Below, piece by piece: positions 53,865 to 64,000 of a stretch of DNA of 64,000 nucleotides (position 1 is its first letter; each line of letters starts with the position of its first letter). Position numbers and translations under genes: made by a program. A model generated the notes under the pieces. The model saw nothing but the letters and a program-made list of their open reading frames with translations. It made no database searches and had not been told where the DNA came from. Source of the stretch: Norana najaformis (taxonomy: Eukaryota > Annelida > Clitellata > Crassiclitellata > Hormogastridae); assembly GCA_964023275.1 (NCBI GenBank), contig OZ029914.1, positions 19,372,879 through 19,436,878 of the forward strand. Direction: 5' to 3'.

Positions 53865-54760
53865 GTTGAAGATTTCCTATTTTAACTTAACACATAATAT
53901 ATCGTCTTTACTGGATGCAGAAAACGAACATCGAAGTGAACGGCAGCTGAATATAAAAGAAGACTTAATACAAGCGATTCTCCGACGGAACCTGTCTCTT
54001 TGATCACATACTGGTATATTATTCCGGATGAATAACGATAGAGAAATCAAATTTACAATGCTAGGAATTATGAAAGATAAGACACAAAGAGGAGGACCTA
54101 GCAGAGATTCGGCTCAACGACAATGAAGACTGGAGCCAAACAAATTGACTCTGATAGAGCTTGGCAGAGAATCGTGAGTGGAAACGAAAAGACACCTACC
54201 TACCGGCTTTCAGTCCATCGACAAAACGGACGATGACAATGATGATGATATCGTTAATAATATAGGCTTAGTTGACCTACTTGGACAGGAAAATGCCCGA
54301 AGCACGTGGTAATTGGCTCATGCGTCAGAAAGGATGGGTTATATATTTAACGACCTGTTTTCTAGTCCTGAAATTGACTTCTAATGACGATGAACGCTGT
54401 CAAGCGATAAACAAAACGATGCTTCTATTTACGTACATACATTTATGTCGTATAAGTACTTTTATTATTGTGTATCAACGTAGTTTAATTGGCCGTCCTA
54501 TTAGGAGGGACCTTAGCCCTCGGTCTGGCTTTCACATCATACATACATTTGTTGACATCGTTCATGATGTTTTAATCAAATTCAATAGGCCTAAATAAAC
54601 GAACAATGAATGAAACGATACATGCCATAGGATAAGAAGATGTGTATGTGTGTGAGCTTCGGCGTGTGACTGCCGACTCCTTAGTTAGAGTGTTTTTCAT
54701 TGGTTTCGTTGAGTTTTCGGGCGTTTTAAGTTCTCTCTTTGGATATTTCCCAGTTCAGAA
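53865..54760. other. Non-coding stretch, no gene seen
   Basis: No conserved protein, RNA gene or clear repeat could be recognised. Confidence 0.4.
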
Positions 54761-54764
54761 GCTT

Positions 54765-54958
54765 TGCCTACGTTGGTCCCACTTGCTGGAATCGTCTCCC
54801 TCGAGAATTGCGACATTTGCTCCTTTCTCTCCCCATCTCACTATTCCGCAGGCGCCTGAAGACTGTACTGTTCAACAGTGATTCTACTTTTTCGTGTCGG
54901 AAGCACCTTTTTTGAGTCTAAGAGGCGCTTCATAAATATCAAATTACAATTACAATAA
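54765..54958 (+). mobile_element. LINE 3' fragment, ATTACA-tail family
   Basis: AGAAGCTTTGCCTACGTTGG and CACTTGCTGGAATCGTCTCC, then AGGCGCTTCATAAATATCAA and TTACAATTACAATAA; sister of 40726-40912. Confidence 0.75.
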
Positions 54959-55394
54959 CTTGTAAAAAGTCAGAGAATCTTGAGTTTGTCTTCTTTTGCT
55001 CTGAAGAGACCGTCATTTCCGTTATCATGTGTAATGAACGGCATTTACCTTCACAGAGCAAGTCTATCAGCTTTCATTTATTGAAATTAAAAGGACTTTA
55101 ATTTCAATACATGAAAACATAAAATAAAATCAGACTCGATTAGACTGAAAAGATAAAACGACCCAGCCTGAAACCACAGCTTTACGCTTTCGCAGAAACC
55201 GATAAACTTAAACTCTGTCAGTTGAGTGAACTTTGCAGAGTTCAGGTAGAATAAAAGTCTTGAATACCTTTCATAATTAGTTTCTTCTTATATATACAAA
55301 ATCGCTCGAGTTCCGAATATAGGGGCGCTACGCAGTTTGCGCACACGTGCCTCGACTAAAACTATAGATACATACATAGGCCTACACAAATGCA

Positions 55395-55592
55395 TACACA
55401 CATACATACCTACATGTACATACATACATACATACATACATACATGCATACATAAATACATACAAACATACAGATATACATATATACAGTTATACATACA
55501 TACATGTATACATACATGTATACATACATACATACGTACATACATGTATACATACATGTATACATACATACATACATACTACATGTATACAT
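55395..55592. repeat. (ATAC)n microsatellite
   Basis: CATACATACATACATACATA with TGTATACATACATGTATACA variants. Confidence 0.92.
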
Positions 55593-55599
55593 ACAACTG

Positions 55600-56047
55600 G
55601 AAGTGTCCATCTTTCCAACATCTTTGTCCAACATTCCCTACTTCTGCCTTCAGCCTCTCCCAAGACTCCCCTCCATTATGGACCCAGATAAGATGCAAAG
55701 TAAACGGAGCATCCACGAGGACGTGTCGAGCCTTCATAAATTCGAAGTTTTTCAGATTTGTTATTCGTCATTGGTCCAATACATTTCACCAATAATTAAT
55801 ATCAACAGCAACTAATAGATATCTGACGTATTGGATAGATTCATCAACATCTTGCTGTTCTCGGTCGGTCTCTTCGCTGTGGATTGATACATTCTGTTGT
55901 GTTTTGTATTTCTTTAAAACAACAATTATGTAGGGACTATGTTAACACAAATGCTGCAACCGACCGCGAAAACACAATCAAAGTCATCATTAATTCGTAC
56001 CTGAAATAATAAGTTAGTAATTGTAATTAGTATATATATAATTGTAG

Positions 56048-56078
<31 letters not shown>

Positions 56079-56860
56079 AACTATTCAAAGTAAATAAAGA
56101 CATTGGTAACAGAAACAAGCGGAGAGAGAGAGAGGATCTGTGTGACTGACCCCTCCCCTGGAGGGATTAATTCCAGCTAGAAGGAGAGATACATATTTTA
56201 TATTCATACTTATAGACTACAATATGACATTGTGGAAACAAATTTTTTTATAGGTTGACTTACCGTAAATCTGCGAAAATTTATGGCCATGCGGATATCC
56301 TTTACTTTGTTGGCTTTTTAATTGGTTCGAATCAGGTCTGCGAATGAGATCGCTCTATATGCATCGCGGTTGACAGGAAACGTCGTAAACTCTGAATAAT
56401 TTCCAAAAACATTCCACGATGCGCTGATTTACAAATTTGCCCAAGATTACACCATCAGCCTAAAATATTATAGGCTGCAGGCTACAGTTCGCGAAGCAAG
56501 TGTGAGAAATAAATACAGATACTAGGCCTGCTAAATAAATACAAATACTAGGCCTGTTATAAGATTTCAAAGCAGTGATTCCAAAACTGCAGACCTTGTG
56601 GAAGGAAAGCCTGACTCAAAAAACCAAAGGTTTCCTTCAAATCAAGTCCGTTCTTGAGGTGTGTGCTAATCCAATCAAGTCGACAACTTTTCTGCAAATA
56701 AAAGTGAGGTCATCGCAGCACCAAATATGAGAAGCATCGGAAAAACCAGCTCAGGTCTGAGTAATGGTCTTGCCCTATAGACTACATCTGTTTAAGACTG
56801 TGTGGACTTACCCTTCATAACAAAGCTATTATTACCCGTCAACCTTCCTTCTTCATGTCA
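55600..56860. other. Non-coding stretch with an (AT)n run at 56048-56077
   Basis: No gene recognised. Confidence 0.4.
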
Positions 56861-56869
56861 TGCTCTGGT

Positions 56870-57095
56870 TGTTGTTATGGTATATGTATGTAAATATATG
56901 CATATGCATGATTGTACGCACGTAGGTACGTATGTATGTATGTTTGTACGTATGTACGCATATGCATACCTGGTCATACATACATACATACACACATACA
57001 TATGTAAGTACATACGTACTTAAATGCATATATATACAATATACATACAAGCATACATGCGCACTTACACCTATACATACACACATAGTATGTAT
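56870..57095. repeat. Mixed GTAT/ATAC/GTAC simple repeat
   Basis: GTACGTATGTATGTATG and CATACATACATACACACA runs on the same strand make short inverted pairs. Confidence 0.8.
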
Positions 57096-57164
57096 ACATA
57101 CGTAAGTTAACTATAAAAACTGCGTCTTATATTAAAAAGATTAGTTTAACATCTCATGAGTAGC

Positions 57165-57382
57165 GCAGCGAATCCGCTGCCTCCCCATTTCTCTCACCTT
57201 AAACACAACCCACCCTAACAGTTTCTTTCCCCTTCTCTCTATGGTCTTCTGGCAACCGGACTTGGATCTTGACATGGCATCTTTGGACAGCCCCACTGAC
57301 TTGACGCAGCGCTCGTGAATAAGCTGGTGCCCCGCGCTTAGCTTTTAAGTAGCGCTCTTGAAATTTCGAGTTTACGATTAGC
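57165..57382 (+). mobile_element. LINE 3' fragment, GATTAC-tail subfamily
   Basis: CCGCTGCCTCCCCATTTCTC, GACTTGACGCAGCGCTCGTG, AATAAGCTGGTGCC and TTTCGAGTTTACGATTA; near-copy of 38882-39127. Confidence 0.7.
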
Positions 57383-57931
57383 GTGCGTTAAAAAGCGCCA
57401 TTTCCGTTCCAGAACCCATCCACACCAATTCAAACGAACCCACTCAGGGCTTCAGTCGAAGTTTTATATTGCGAGAACGCGTTGTGTGTGGCCAGACGAC
57501 TTGACAACAGCCAGTGCATGACCGTGACAAGGGAAGTTTCACGCGCAGCTTAATATAACTTTGCACTGAGCGAACGCACCTATGCATATGTAGAAGCGCT
57601 GTGTGAGGTAAAAAAAAGGCCAAATGATCATCACTGTATAATTAACTTAATCACTATTAAGAGACATAATAATATGTACCTGCGAAACTAATCATTGATG
57701 CTACCACCTGTACATTGCTATGTTGTAATTGGTAAACTCTACCTGGCGGGACCCACAGACCCATGGTTCCTTCTGAGTTCTCTCTTTGACATCTGTTTAT
57801 ATAAACTTAAAATGTCTGTATATTCTTTTTTTGTTGGTGATCAGTAAGACTTCCACTATAGGAAATGCTCGACACAAACGTACATGCGTACATAATAGTG
57901 TCCGTATATTGTAAATATATATTATATACTG

Positions 57932-58090
<159 letters not shown>

Positions 58091-58134
58091 GTACAAAGGC
58101 CCAAGCTGTAAATACGCTCTAGATATATACGAGG

Positions 58135-58215
58135 CTGGCATGCAATAGCTGTGAAGTTAAGCAATGCGGAGCTTGGTTATAACTTGGATGAGTGACCGTC
58201 GAAGCATGACCATTC
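58135..58215 (+). mobile_element. 5S rRNA-derived fragment (SINE3-type or 5S pseudogene)
   Basis: GAAGTTAAGCAATGCGGAGC, TTGGTTATAACTTGGATG and AGTGACCGTC follow the 3' half of 5S rRNA (GAAGTTAAGCA...GGTTAGTACTTGGATGGGTGACCGC), including the internal pol III control region. The 5' half is missing. Confidence 0.75.
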
Positions 58216-58489
58216 AGATCAGCTGACCATGACAAACAAACTGTTGTGGAATTTCTCTGTGTTTGCGCTTCAGTCGAATTATTCCTCTACCACTGGATCA
58301 CAATTCTGAGAAGTTTCTAGAGATGCGCCGCATAAATGAATATGTTTACCATACTTTTTATGCGTGTATCTGGAATACATTATGTTACTCGGATTATTTA
58401 AAAGCGCCATTACTAAATTTAATTCCCGGATGGAGAACTGACAAAGCCTGTTTGGTTGAACTCATAACTAGCTGTAATCAATAATTATT

Positions 58490-59145
58490 CTCATAAAACA
58501 TCAAAAAGAACTGAATGGACTGAAGTATTGTGACTCATTTGAATTACAAAATTATGAATTATTATAATTATATTAATTATTCTGGTCCTTGCACGTGACA
58601 CTTTCAAGTCGCTGTTATCTAATTTACCTATCATTAACCTATTTCTATGCTTACATATTATTATTATTATTACCTATTATTATGTTTCTTTATGATGACA
58701 CTCTGTGACGCTTTTGTCATTACATATACACAGTGTATCAACGAGAATGTTTCACGTTTAGTTTCAAAAATAATTTCAGCATCATCGATCGACATTTTGT
58801 AAGAACTTCTAAAGTTTAAACTTTAAAGTGCTTTAAGTTCTGGAGTTGTTCCTGCGCGCAGTGATTTGCAATTTCCTAACCATACCTGTCACCCGCACCT
58901 GAGTAATGGCGGAATACTCACGCCAGTAAGAATTAAATTCAACAAAAGCAAACACTGCTTAGGCCTAATGTTATTGCAGTTTTTCTTGCAAATTTGAATC
59001 ACGTGCTACCGAAAACCAATTAGGTTTTGTTCGAGGGAACACCAGACTGTTCTTTGGCCACGGTACATGAGCGCTGTTGGATACAACATCGATTCAATTA
59101 CAACGCAGCTGCTCGAGTGTATACTCATAATATTAATAATTACAA
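58490..59145. other. Non-coding stretch, no gene seen
   Basis: A/T-rich with TTATTA runs; no gene recognised. Confidence 0.4.
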
Positions 59146-59149
59146 TACC

Positions 59150-59235
59150 GTCGGTGTTTAAGGCACAAAGCGTCAACCGATGGCGCACCAAAACCAAGCC
59201 GTGATTAGGTCAATACCCAGAAAATCAGTCCAATG
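59150..59235 (-). mobile_element. 3' UTR relic of the 2A-type LINE
   Basis: CACAAAGCGTCAACCGATGG, CGCACCAAAACCAAGCC, AGGTCAATACCCAG and TCAGTCC match 14518-14590 of the full-length copy in the same orientation. Confidence 0.7.
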
Positions 59236-59534
59236 AGACAGAGGTGTGTGCATCCAAGCACATGACCAATGTTCAACTAGAAAATTCCTCTGAGACACTG
59301 ACGACTGTTTTTAACTGACTTTCACTCTGTTTATGTTAATACTGTTCTGCTGTTAAAAGGTAGAGGTTACGTGTGATATTTATTTGTACAACTGTGTAGA
59401 AATCCCTCGTCCGTTGAGCTCGGAGTTACAGCGCAAAAACGACCACAGAGATCCAACAAGACAACTTGTGTGTACTTATATATATGTGTGTACTTATATA
59501 TACCTTGAATGGATGGGGGACTGAGTTAGCCCAT

Positions 59535-59607
59535 GCTACTTGGCGTTCAAGGAACGATCACCCCATCCGAATACTAACAGCGCTCAATAATGCTTAACTT
59601 TCATGTA
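59535..59607 (-). mobile_element. 5S rRNA-derived fragment, reverse strand
   Basis: The minus strand reads AAAGTTAAGCATTATTGAGC, GCTGTTAGTATTCGGATGGG and GTGATCGTTCC, aligning with the same part of 5S rRNA as 58135-58215. Confidence 0.7.
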
Positions 59608-59861
59608 ATGTCATATATACGTGTAATGTAATATAGCAGTTTCATAGCCCCTTCTGCTTCAGTTCCTGGCAGTCTTCTTCTCCTTTGGCTGCTGGTGGAA
59701 GACTCTGCGTCCTGTGGCTGTCAGAGGAGACTTTGGCACCGTTGTATCACAGAATCCGAGACCTCCGGTTTGCAGATGGCTTGTCTAGTTCTGGGGCTCG
59801 ATATGCTGTCCAAACTGGAACAAGTTACTCTGTTATAGGTCAATCAATTCAATGCAAAATA

Positions 59862-60330
59862 AAGGTAATCGTAATCGTAAGCTCGAGATTTCTACAGCGC
59901 CCAACGAAAGCTAAGTCGCGGGAACCAGCATATTCACAGGCGCTCAATCAAAACAAAATCAATAGGCAGGAAGGGTTCGGCTCCAGGTCAAGATCCAGGA
60001 GCCAGGCAGGCAGACAGTCAATGGTGGTTAGTGTTTGGAATTGAACCGGAATGTTAGAGAAGGGGAAGAGCAAGAATCAGGATAGGATCTGTGGAAGAGG
60101 AGTGTTTTCAGTTTTAAGTGAAAGATCTGCACAGTGATTGCTAGAGGTGAAGTGTTGGTGAGTTCCCATGATGAGTCAGATAATTGTCGTAATTCTGGTG
60201 GGTGTTTATTCCAGAGAAGTGGGGCAGGTATGGCTATGAAGCGATTTCCAAATTTTAAGGGTGAGGTGACGGGAGTGCAGAATAATGTTAGAGTGGAAGA
60301 GGAGGTAGGGTTTAGATGGTAGGCCTAGAA
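59862..60330 (-). mobile_element. LINE 3' fragment, GATTAC-tail family, best preserved stub
   Basis: On the minus strand the RT C-terminus reads FIAIPAPLLWNKHPPELRQL, then FHLKLKTLLFHRS. The 3' UTR follows with CCTATTGATTTTGTTTTGAT, GCGCCTGTGAATATGCTGGT, GCGCTGTAGAAATCTCGAG and a TTACGATTACGATTACC tail. It defines the family used for the other stubs. Confidence 0.8.
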
Positions 60331-60334
60331 GGTC

Positions 60335-62205
60335 AAACATCGTCCAAAACGTTCCAAATACAAACAGACTTAAGCAATAACTTAGGAAGCAGATTTGTAC
60401 GCGGTAGACATCTGAATATACAAGAATTATCCAGCAAATTCACAAGCTGACTGCTTACTTGCCAAAATGAACGAAAAGCTTGATTGACCTTGGCAAAAAC
60501 AGTCACCGTCCACACCTAGCGAATTCTAAATGGCGGCGGCCAACATCTAAGATTCGCCTGCATCGTCGCACCCACAGCGTCAATCTGCCACAACGGGCCT
60601 CAGTCACACAGTTTTTATATACCTGCATCAGTTATACAGGTTTACAGTAACAAATAATGCATCAGAAATACAGTTTTGATAAGTATTTTAACTAATAACT
60701 GTCAGTAAGCTGTACAGTTTCGTTAGAGTAAATACTAGTATAAAGTGACCAATATCTTCATTATTATTATCTTTTTTTTGTTTCACGGTATGATCAAAAA
60801 CTCCTAAAACGGTCAAACTATGAAAGTGTGGTAGAAAAAGCGCATATTACTTTTCGTACAGAAATAATTATATCCAAAAGAATGCCTTCTAAAACGTGGC
60901 ACATATTTTATGTTGATCTTCTACAGAACCTTCGTAGGCCAACAGAACTACTTTCCAATTCGCTGTGGGCATGTAAAATAAACAGGTTGACACTGTGAAC
61001 AGTCAAAGAACCACCTGCTACTGACACAACCCAACAACGCCTAGTTACCCAGAAAATGCAAAGACGTCGAATACATGTCATGCTTTGCATATTTTACGAT
61101 ATATCAGGCCATATTCTTCAAAAGGAACACACAATAGAAGCTTTATATTGCCAAAGCCGGGCTGGGAATTGTGCTTTAAGGTTAAAAGGCAAGTGGATTA
61201 TATAAGGACGACAGCTGTTAATTTATATATTTTTATTTATTTATTTAAAGCACTTGTAAGGCGCGCAATTTCAATACCTCTGGATCTGAGGCGCGGATAA
61301 GCGGTTAAGCTGCACTTGACCCAATATGTCTGGCGTATGCTAACTGGTAGCATAATGCCGCTGACAGTGAAACGAGATCAAACCTATGCCATCTATCTTA
61401 TAAATAAATAAATATATATATAGTAATAACTATATGCTGAAGCTTAATAGGTCTACTTGATAAATCAGGTTTCAATGTCGTCCTGTGGATATTGTGATTA
61501 TACCTACTCATGTTAGCATGTATTATTATAGGCCTACTTAGGCCATGGACCTACAGCCTGTTATTGTTTCGCTCTCATGTGAATGGGTTGGCTGCCTCAA
61601 TCAATCTGATAATCTTGATAACATTTGCATTTCAACAGATGTCATCTTTCAGGCATTTTTTTAGTCTCAGATGTAGGATACACTTTCATATGAGTTGCAT
61701 TTAATGAATCGCCTGTGCTCGAAAAGCGTTCTCTAAACAGGGGTCAGTAACTATTTAAAATGTTTCACTGTGGCCGTTTACTAGGGTCTTTTTTAGAATT
61801 TATCATTTAGCAGGTAAGTAATTTGCTCATTATTAACATTCATAGTGAACATTGCTATCTGTTTTTATGATTGCTGTTGACTAAAAGCCAATTAAACCTA
61901 CCTGGGAATCCGATCGACTGTCTAATCATCATTGGCAATTGAGCGTTTAATTGCTTTCCGTCTTTGTTCCAGAACTTGAATACTACAAAGTAGCCGTTCC
62001 AGATGTTGTTTCAAGATCTAAGAATTTTTTATAAAATGCGGGGACATCGTATTATGTGCCTTTGGCAAATACCAGCAGGCTTTTACCGACGACATTCAGC
62101 TGCAGGCCCTAGGCCCACTCAATTGACCATCGGTCAGATGCAATTGTTTATGTCGTGTCGTCGGTAACTGTAATCGAAGTACAGATAGTCCCCCCACCAA
62201 CTATT
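60335..62205. other. Non-coding stretch, no gene seen
   Basis: Near 61230-61305 TATTTATTTAAAGCACTTGT and AAGGCGCGCAATTTCAATAC look like the 3' end of another LINE or SINE. Nothing else was recognised. Confidence 0.4.
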
Positions 62206-62211
62206 TTACTT

Positions 62212-62311
62212 TATCACTCGGGAACCTGCTAGATCCACCTGAGGTTACGATACGATAACAATAGCCTACTAATCGTAAACTCAGGTGAATCTAGCAGGTT
62301 CTCTGGTGAGA
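62212..62311. other. 100-nt imperfect hairpin, pre-miRNA-sized
   Basis: Arms GAACCTGCTAGATCCACCTG (from 62222) and CAGGTGAATCTAGCAGGTTC (to 62301) pair over 22 bp with one mismatch. Pairing extends outward to TATCACTCG and inward through TTACGAT / ATCGTAA, for about 38 paired positions around a loop of about 20 nt. It may be a microRNA precursor on either strand or a foldback element. Confidence 0.5.
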
Positions 62312-62334
62312 AAGCCATTTACACAACTAGTTAT

Positions 62335-62600
62335 GTGTTTGCTAAAGATATTCTAAAAGACATCGGGACATAGCGCCTAATTCTGCGTATGTCACGAATA
62401 TGCATGTATGATGACTTACAAATACAATTTACATAGTTTGTTAGAGACATGGTAGAATCAAAAATAATGCCCATGTCACGAGCATCATCAGTCGACTCTA
62501 CAAGTGAGTCCCCTAGCCAAGATCTTTGCCCTAGCTTTAAGGATTAAAGCTATTCAAACTTTTTAAGTTGCTGTTGAGTGCCCAGTGCATATGCACTACG
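62335..62600 (-). mobile_element. Diverged fragment of the 2A-type LINE (RT C-terminal region)
   Basis: Aligns with 15070-15310 of the full-length copy: CTAATTCTGCGTATGTC, CGAATATGCATGTATGATGA, CTTACAAATAC, TTTACATAGTTTGT and CACGAGCA are shared. It is older than the two main copies. Confidence 0.8.
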
Positions 62601-62604
62601 GAAA

Positions 62605-64000
62605 ATTAGCAGATAATTATCTGCTAGTTTGTCCTAGTGCATATGACCACGGTTGTTAAATGTGACAAAAAATTGTGACTGCATATAAATGCGCTATAAA
62701 ACACCAGCCCATCACATGTATACACTACATCGATGAATCTATGCATTTTGGTCCTCGCTATTAAAGGTAAATAAACCCAGTTGAACGAATTCTTTGTAAA
62801 CAAACAGAATGGGCGCTCAAAATTAAAAATTACATATTTTACCGGCAAATGACGATGAATTACTGATTCAGTTAATACCGTTGGTGACTGAATAGCATGT
62901 GATAAGAAGGACAAATAAAAGCGGGGTACAAATAGGCACATGGGACCGTGTTCAGTCGGTCATTGGGTGGTAGTAATCACAAGACGATTGGTCACGAATC
63001 AAGAATTACATCGGTAAACGCAGTAGTTTAAGTGACTGATCTTCTTCCTGTTTCTGATTTTCCGACCTGCTTGAATCTATTTCTGATTTTCCGACCTATC
63101 TGCACCTGTTTCTGATTTCTTACCTGTGTAGCATTCCAGAAGTGATGGTCTTGGACCATGCGGCCCCAAGATTAAAAGTCTCTGAAATGTAACCACGATC
63201 AGTATGCAAACCCGGCATCTTAGCTTACAGAGGCATGTTGACTTATGCTTTAGTTAACCAGGCTAGTTGTATATCTGTTTCTCAGTTTCCCATTGTTCAG
63301 AAATTAGTTGTACTAGGTAAACAGTACTAGTTGTGTATAAAACTGGAGGATGGGCTAAACGCAGTCAGGCAAATAATACCATTTATTGAACATTACACTC
63401 TTCTAGTTCAGCACAGCAGTATGTTAATGTGCAATTTATTTTGGAATGGTTATTATGCCACTCCTCATATGCAAATCGACAGGGGACGAGAAACGTCCCC
63501 AGTAGATTTTGAAGGTGGAGAGATATATGTAATTGTCCCGCTTTAAGTCTGAATTTAAATTTAACTTTTGCATTGGTTCTGGCTACTTTCATTAAATCCT
63601 GGGGTGATGCAATTGACAAACTTCAGTATTGAGATTGTGGTTATGTCTCCATTTGTGTTTTCTCAAGGACCTGTCTGTTTACTTCTGTTTATCAGGAATG
63701 CCTTGTGTCATAGTCAACATTCAGTTAGATGGATGCAGCTTACTTAAAGAATAACTTTTCTGAAAGTCAGCGTGTTAAACTTAGTGCACTTGTATAAAAC
63801 AGACTGTAGCTGTTTTAGGCATCTATATCTTGTAACCTTATTAATTTTGCTGTCTCTTTAGAAATCGACAATGCCATCTGTCATAGGTCATATGATGACC
63901 TATGACCGACTATTTTTGTTTGCTGTCATGCAAGTCATTTCTGTAAACAGTTTCATTAAAGAAGGAATTGAAACACCTGTAGTAATAGCCACCTGGAATT
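62605..64000. other. Non-coding stretch to the window edge
   Basis: No gene recognised. A three-unit tandem of TTTCTGATTTTCCGACCT-type sequence lies at 63047-63128. Confidence 0.4.

Overview
The window is eukaryotic nuclear DNA from an animal. Its genes are split by many GT-AG introns, microsatellites and decayed retrotransposons are dense, and four conserved animal proteins are present. An invertebrate fits best. It carries a gp130-like class I cytokine receptor with unusual, lineage-specific features, and CR1-type LINEs with a 2A-like peptide of the kind known from sea urchins and other marine invertebrates. I lean towards a marine invertebrate, possibly an echinoderm or relative, but the sequence does not settle the phylum.

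Layout. (1) 1-4.6 kb: one CTBP exon on the minus strand at the left edge, then non-coding DNA with old repeats. (2) 4.6-9.8 kb: an LTR fossil, a young 5'-truncated CR1-type LINE, and several 3' stubs of a second LINE family with GATTAC tails. (3) 11.5-12.5 kb: TAMM41, the mitochondrial CDP-diacylglycerol synthase, as one uninterrupted reading frame. (4) 14.5-17.9 kb: a nearly intact LINE on the minus strand, almost identical to the copy at 4.9 kb, encoding a 2A-like peptide, endonuclease and reverse transcriptase. (5) 18.06-27.64 kb: an eight-exon gene for an SR/RGG RNA-binding protein related to the tri-snRNP protein SNRNP27. I assembled it from exons with matching splice phases; the total is 768 bp, or 255 residues plus stop. 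(6) 27.6-32.4 kb: intergenic DNA with SINE and LINE pieces. (7) 32.76-50.46 kb, minus strand: a 17-exon receptor gene with signal peptide, Ig domain, five fibronectin III domains, one membrane helix and a tail of about 870 residues. The extracellular plan is that of gp130/LIFR. The tail ends in three near-identical 141-residue repeats rich in tyrosine, followed by a terminal YHWQ that fits the STAT3-type YxxQ motif. (8) 50.5-64 kb: no gene recognised; microsatellites, LINE fragments, two 5S rRNA-derived pieces and a strong 100-nt hairpin.

The host genes do not form one pathway: CTBP is a transcriptional co-repressor, TAMM41 makes cardiolipin precursor, the SR/RGG gene is probably a splicing factor, and the receptor is for JAK/STAT-type signalling. 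The most notable item is the gp130-like receptor with its amplified tyrosine modules.
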